The notes under the pieces are model-generated. The model ran no database searches and was not told the origin of the DNA. It was given only the letters and a program-made list of their open reading frames with translations. Shown here in pieces: positions 63,672 to 64,000 of a DNA stretch of 64,000 nt. Both the position numbers and the translations under genes were made by a program. This stretch comes from Akkermansia muciniphila (lineage in GTDB: Bacteria; Verrucomicrobiota; Verrucomicrobiia; Limisphaerales; SXTU01). Position 1 is the first letter of the stretch, and every line of letters begins with the position of its first letter. The stretch lies in contig CAMCFN010000016.1 of assembly GCA_945874145.1 (NCBI GenBank), positions 1 through 64,000 of the forward strand. Direction: 5' to 3'.

Positions 63672-64000
63672 TCAAACGCGGGAGGGGTCCGCAGCGGGCT
63701 CTTCGGCGTGCCGCAGACGCGGGCCGAACAAAGCGGTGCCGATGCGCACGCAGGTGGCACCTTCTTCGATGGCAACCTCGAAGTCACCGCTCATGCCCAT
63801 GCTGAGTTGCGGCAGCGGCACGCCCAGGAGTTGCTCGCACTCGGTCTTGAGTTCGCGCAGGCGGCGGAAGACCGGCCGCACCCGCTCGGGAGTCGGCGTG
63901 TAGGGGGCGATGGTCATCAAGCCATGGATTTCCAAGCGCGGAAGCTGGTTCAACGTGGCCAGCTCTGCCAGCAACGCTGTCGGGGTGTAGCCAAACTTGC
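63672..64000 (-). CDS. YggS-like PLP homeostasis protein, N-terminus beyond the window edge
   Basis: Only the last ~108 residues are inside the window; the frame is open to base 64000 (KFGYTPTALLAELATLNQ). GLMTIAPYTPTPERVRPVFRRL and LSMGMSGDFEVAIEEGATCVRIGTALFGPR are the signature of the YggS/PLPBP family, with the phosphate-binding MGMSGDFE and RIG-G regions. It binds pyridoxal phosphate and controls its levels. Upstream part unseen. Confidence 0.93.
   Translation of the reverse strand, partial: KFGYTPTALLAELATLNQLPRLEIHGLMTIAPYTPTPERVRPVFRRLRELKTECEQLLGVPLPQLSMGMSGDFEVAIEEGATCVRIGTALFGPRLRHAEEPAADPSRV

Overview
The window looks like a chromosomal piece of a high-GC Verrucomicrobiota bacterium, probably close to the Pedosphaera/Limisphaera group. 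The evidence is gene content: three prepilin-like proteins with the FTLIELLVV leader region, a DUF1549/DUF1553 plus DUF1501 pair, a DUF6807 (PmoA-like) protein, a DUF6600 lipoprotein, sugar-phosphate-isomerase-like secreted proteins, a sulfatase remnant and an SGNH hydrolase. No phage, CRISPR array or rRNA is visible.

Layout. 1-12.8 kb: a truncated BBP2-type porin, larE, recF, an iron-type alcohol dehydrogenase with an LsrG-like monooxygenase, two tandem Tat-exported TIM-barrel proteins, a metallophosphoesterase, a sigma-54 response regulator, an orphan RbsA-type ABC ATPase and a TlpA-like redoxin. 12.9-26.7 kb: a complex I operon (nuoBCDEFGHIJKLMN, all on the minus strand) without nuoA, with an oppositely oriented tRNA-Gln(CTG) between nuoE and nuoF, and a CRP/FNR-like palindrome upstream of nuoB. 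27-36.3 kb: an accessory stretch with a decayed sulfatase, an SGNH hydrolase, a two-domain esterase, a small H-box protein and three prepilin-like genes, each beside a small lipoprotein gene; one prepilin is frameshifted. 36.3-42.1 kb: the PSD1/DUF1501 pair with a UPF0175-DUF3368 toxin-antitoxin module wedged between its two genes, then a membrane protein with a possible NlpC/P60-like C-terminus. 42.1-42.5 kb: a short non-coding element with TG...CA ends, inverted repeats and 17-bp flanking direct repeats. 42.5-50.8 kb: tyrS, a DUF6807 protein, a DUF6600 lipoprotein and a 1176-residue protein that I recognise as a diphosphate-dependent PEP carboxykinase. 50.9-64 kb: DUF362 followed by a surface-glycan locus with five or six glycosyltransferases, a STELLO-type protein, two methyltransferases, a flippase and a polymerase-like membrane protein, ending in a DCC-family protein and a truncated YggS gene.

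How it fits together. The nuo operon supplies NADH oxidation and proton pumping. The PPi-PEPCK would link PEP and oxaloacetate using pyrophosphate. The porin, exported enzymes, PSD1/DUF1501 and pilin-like proteins fit an organism that degrades complex polysaccharides at its surface. The last 13 kb would build, methylate, flip and polymerise a surface glycan. The points most worth a second look are the toxin-antitoxin module inside the PSD1/DUF1501 operon, the 42.1-42.5 kb mini-element, the PPi-PEPCK with its upstream palindrome, and the antisense tRNA in the nuo operon. Family assignments rest on motif recognition by eye; no database search was run.
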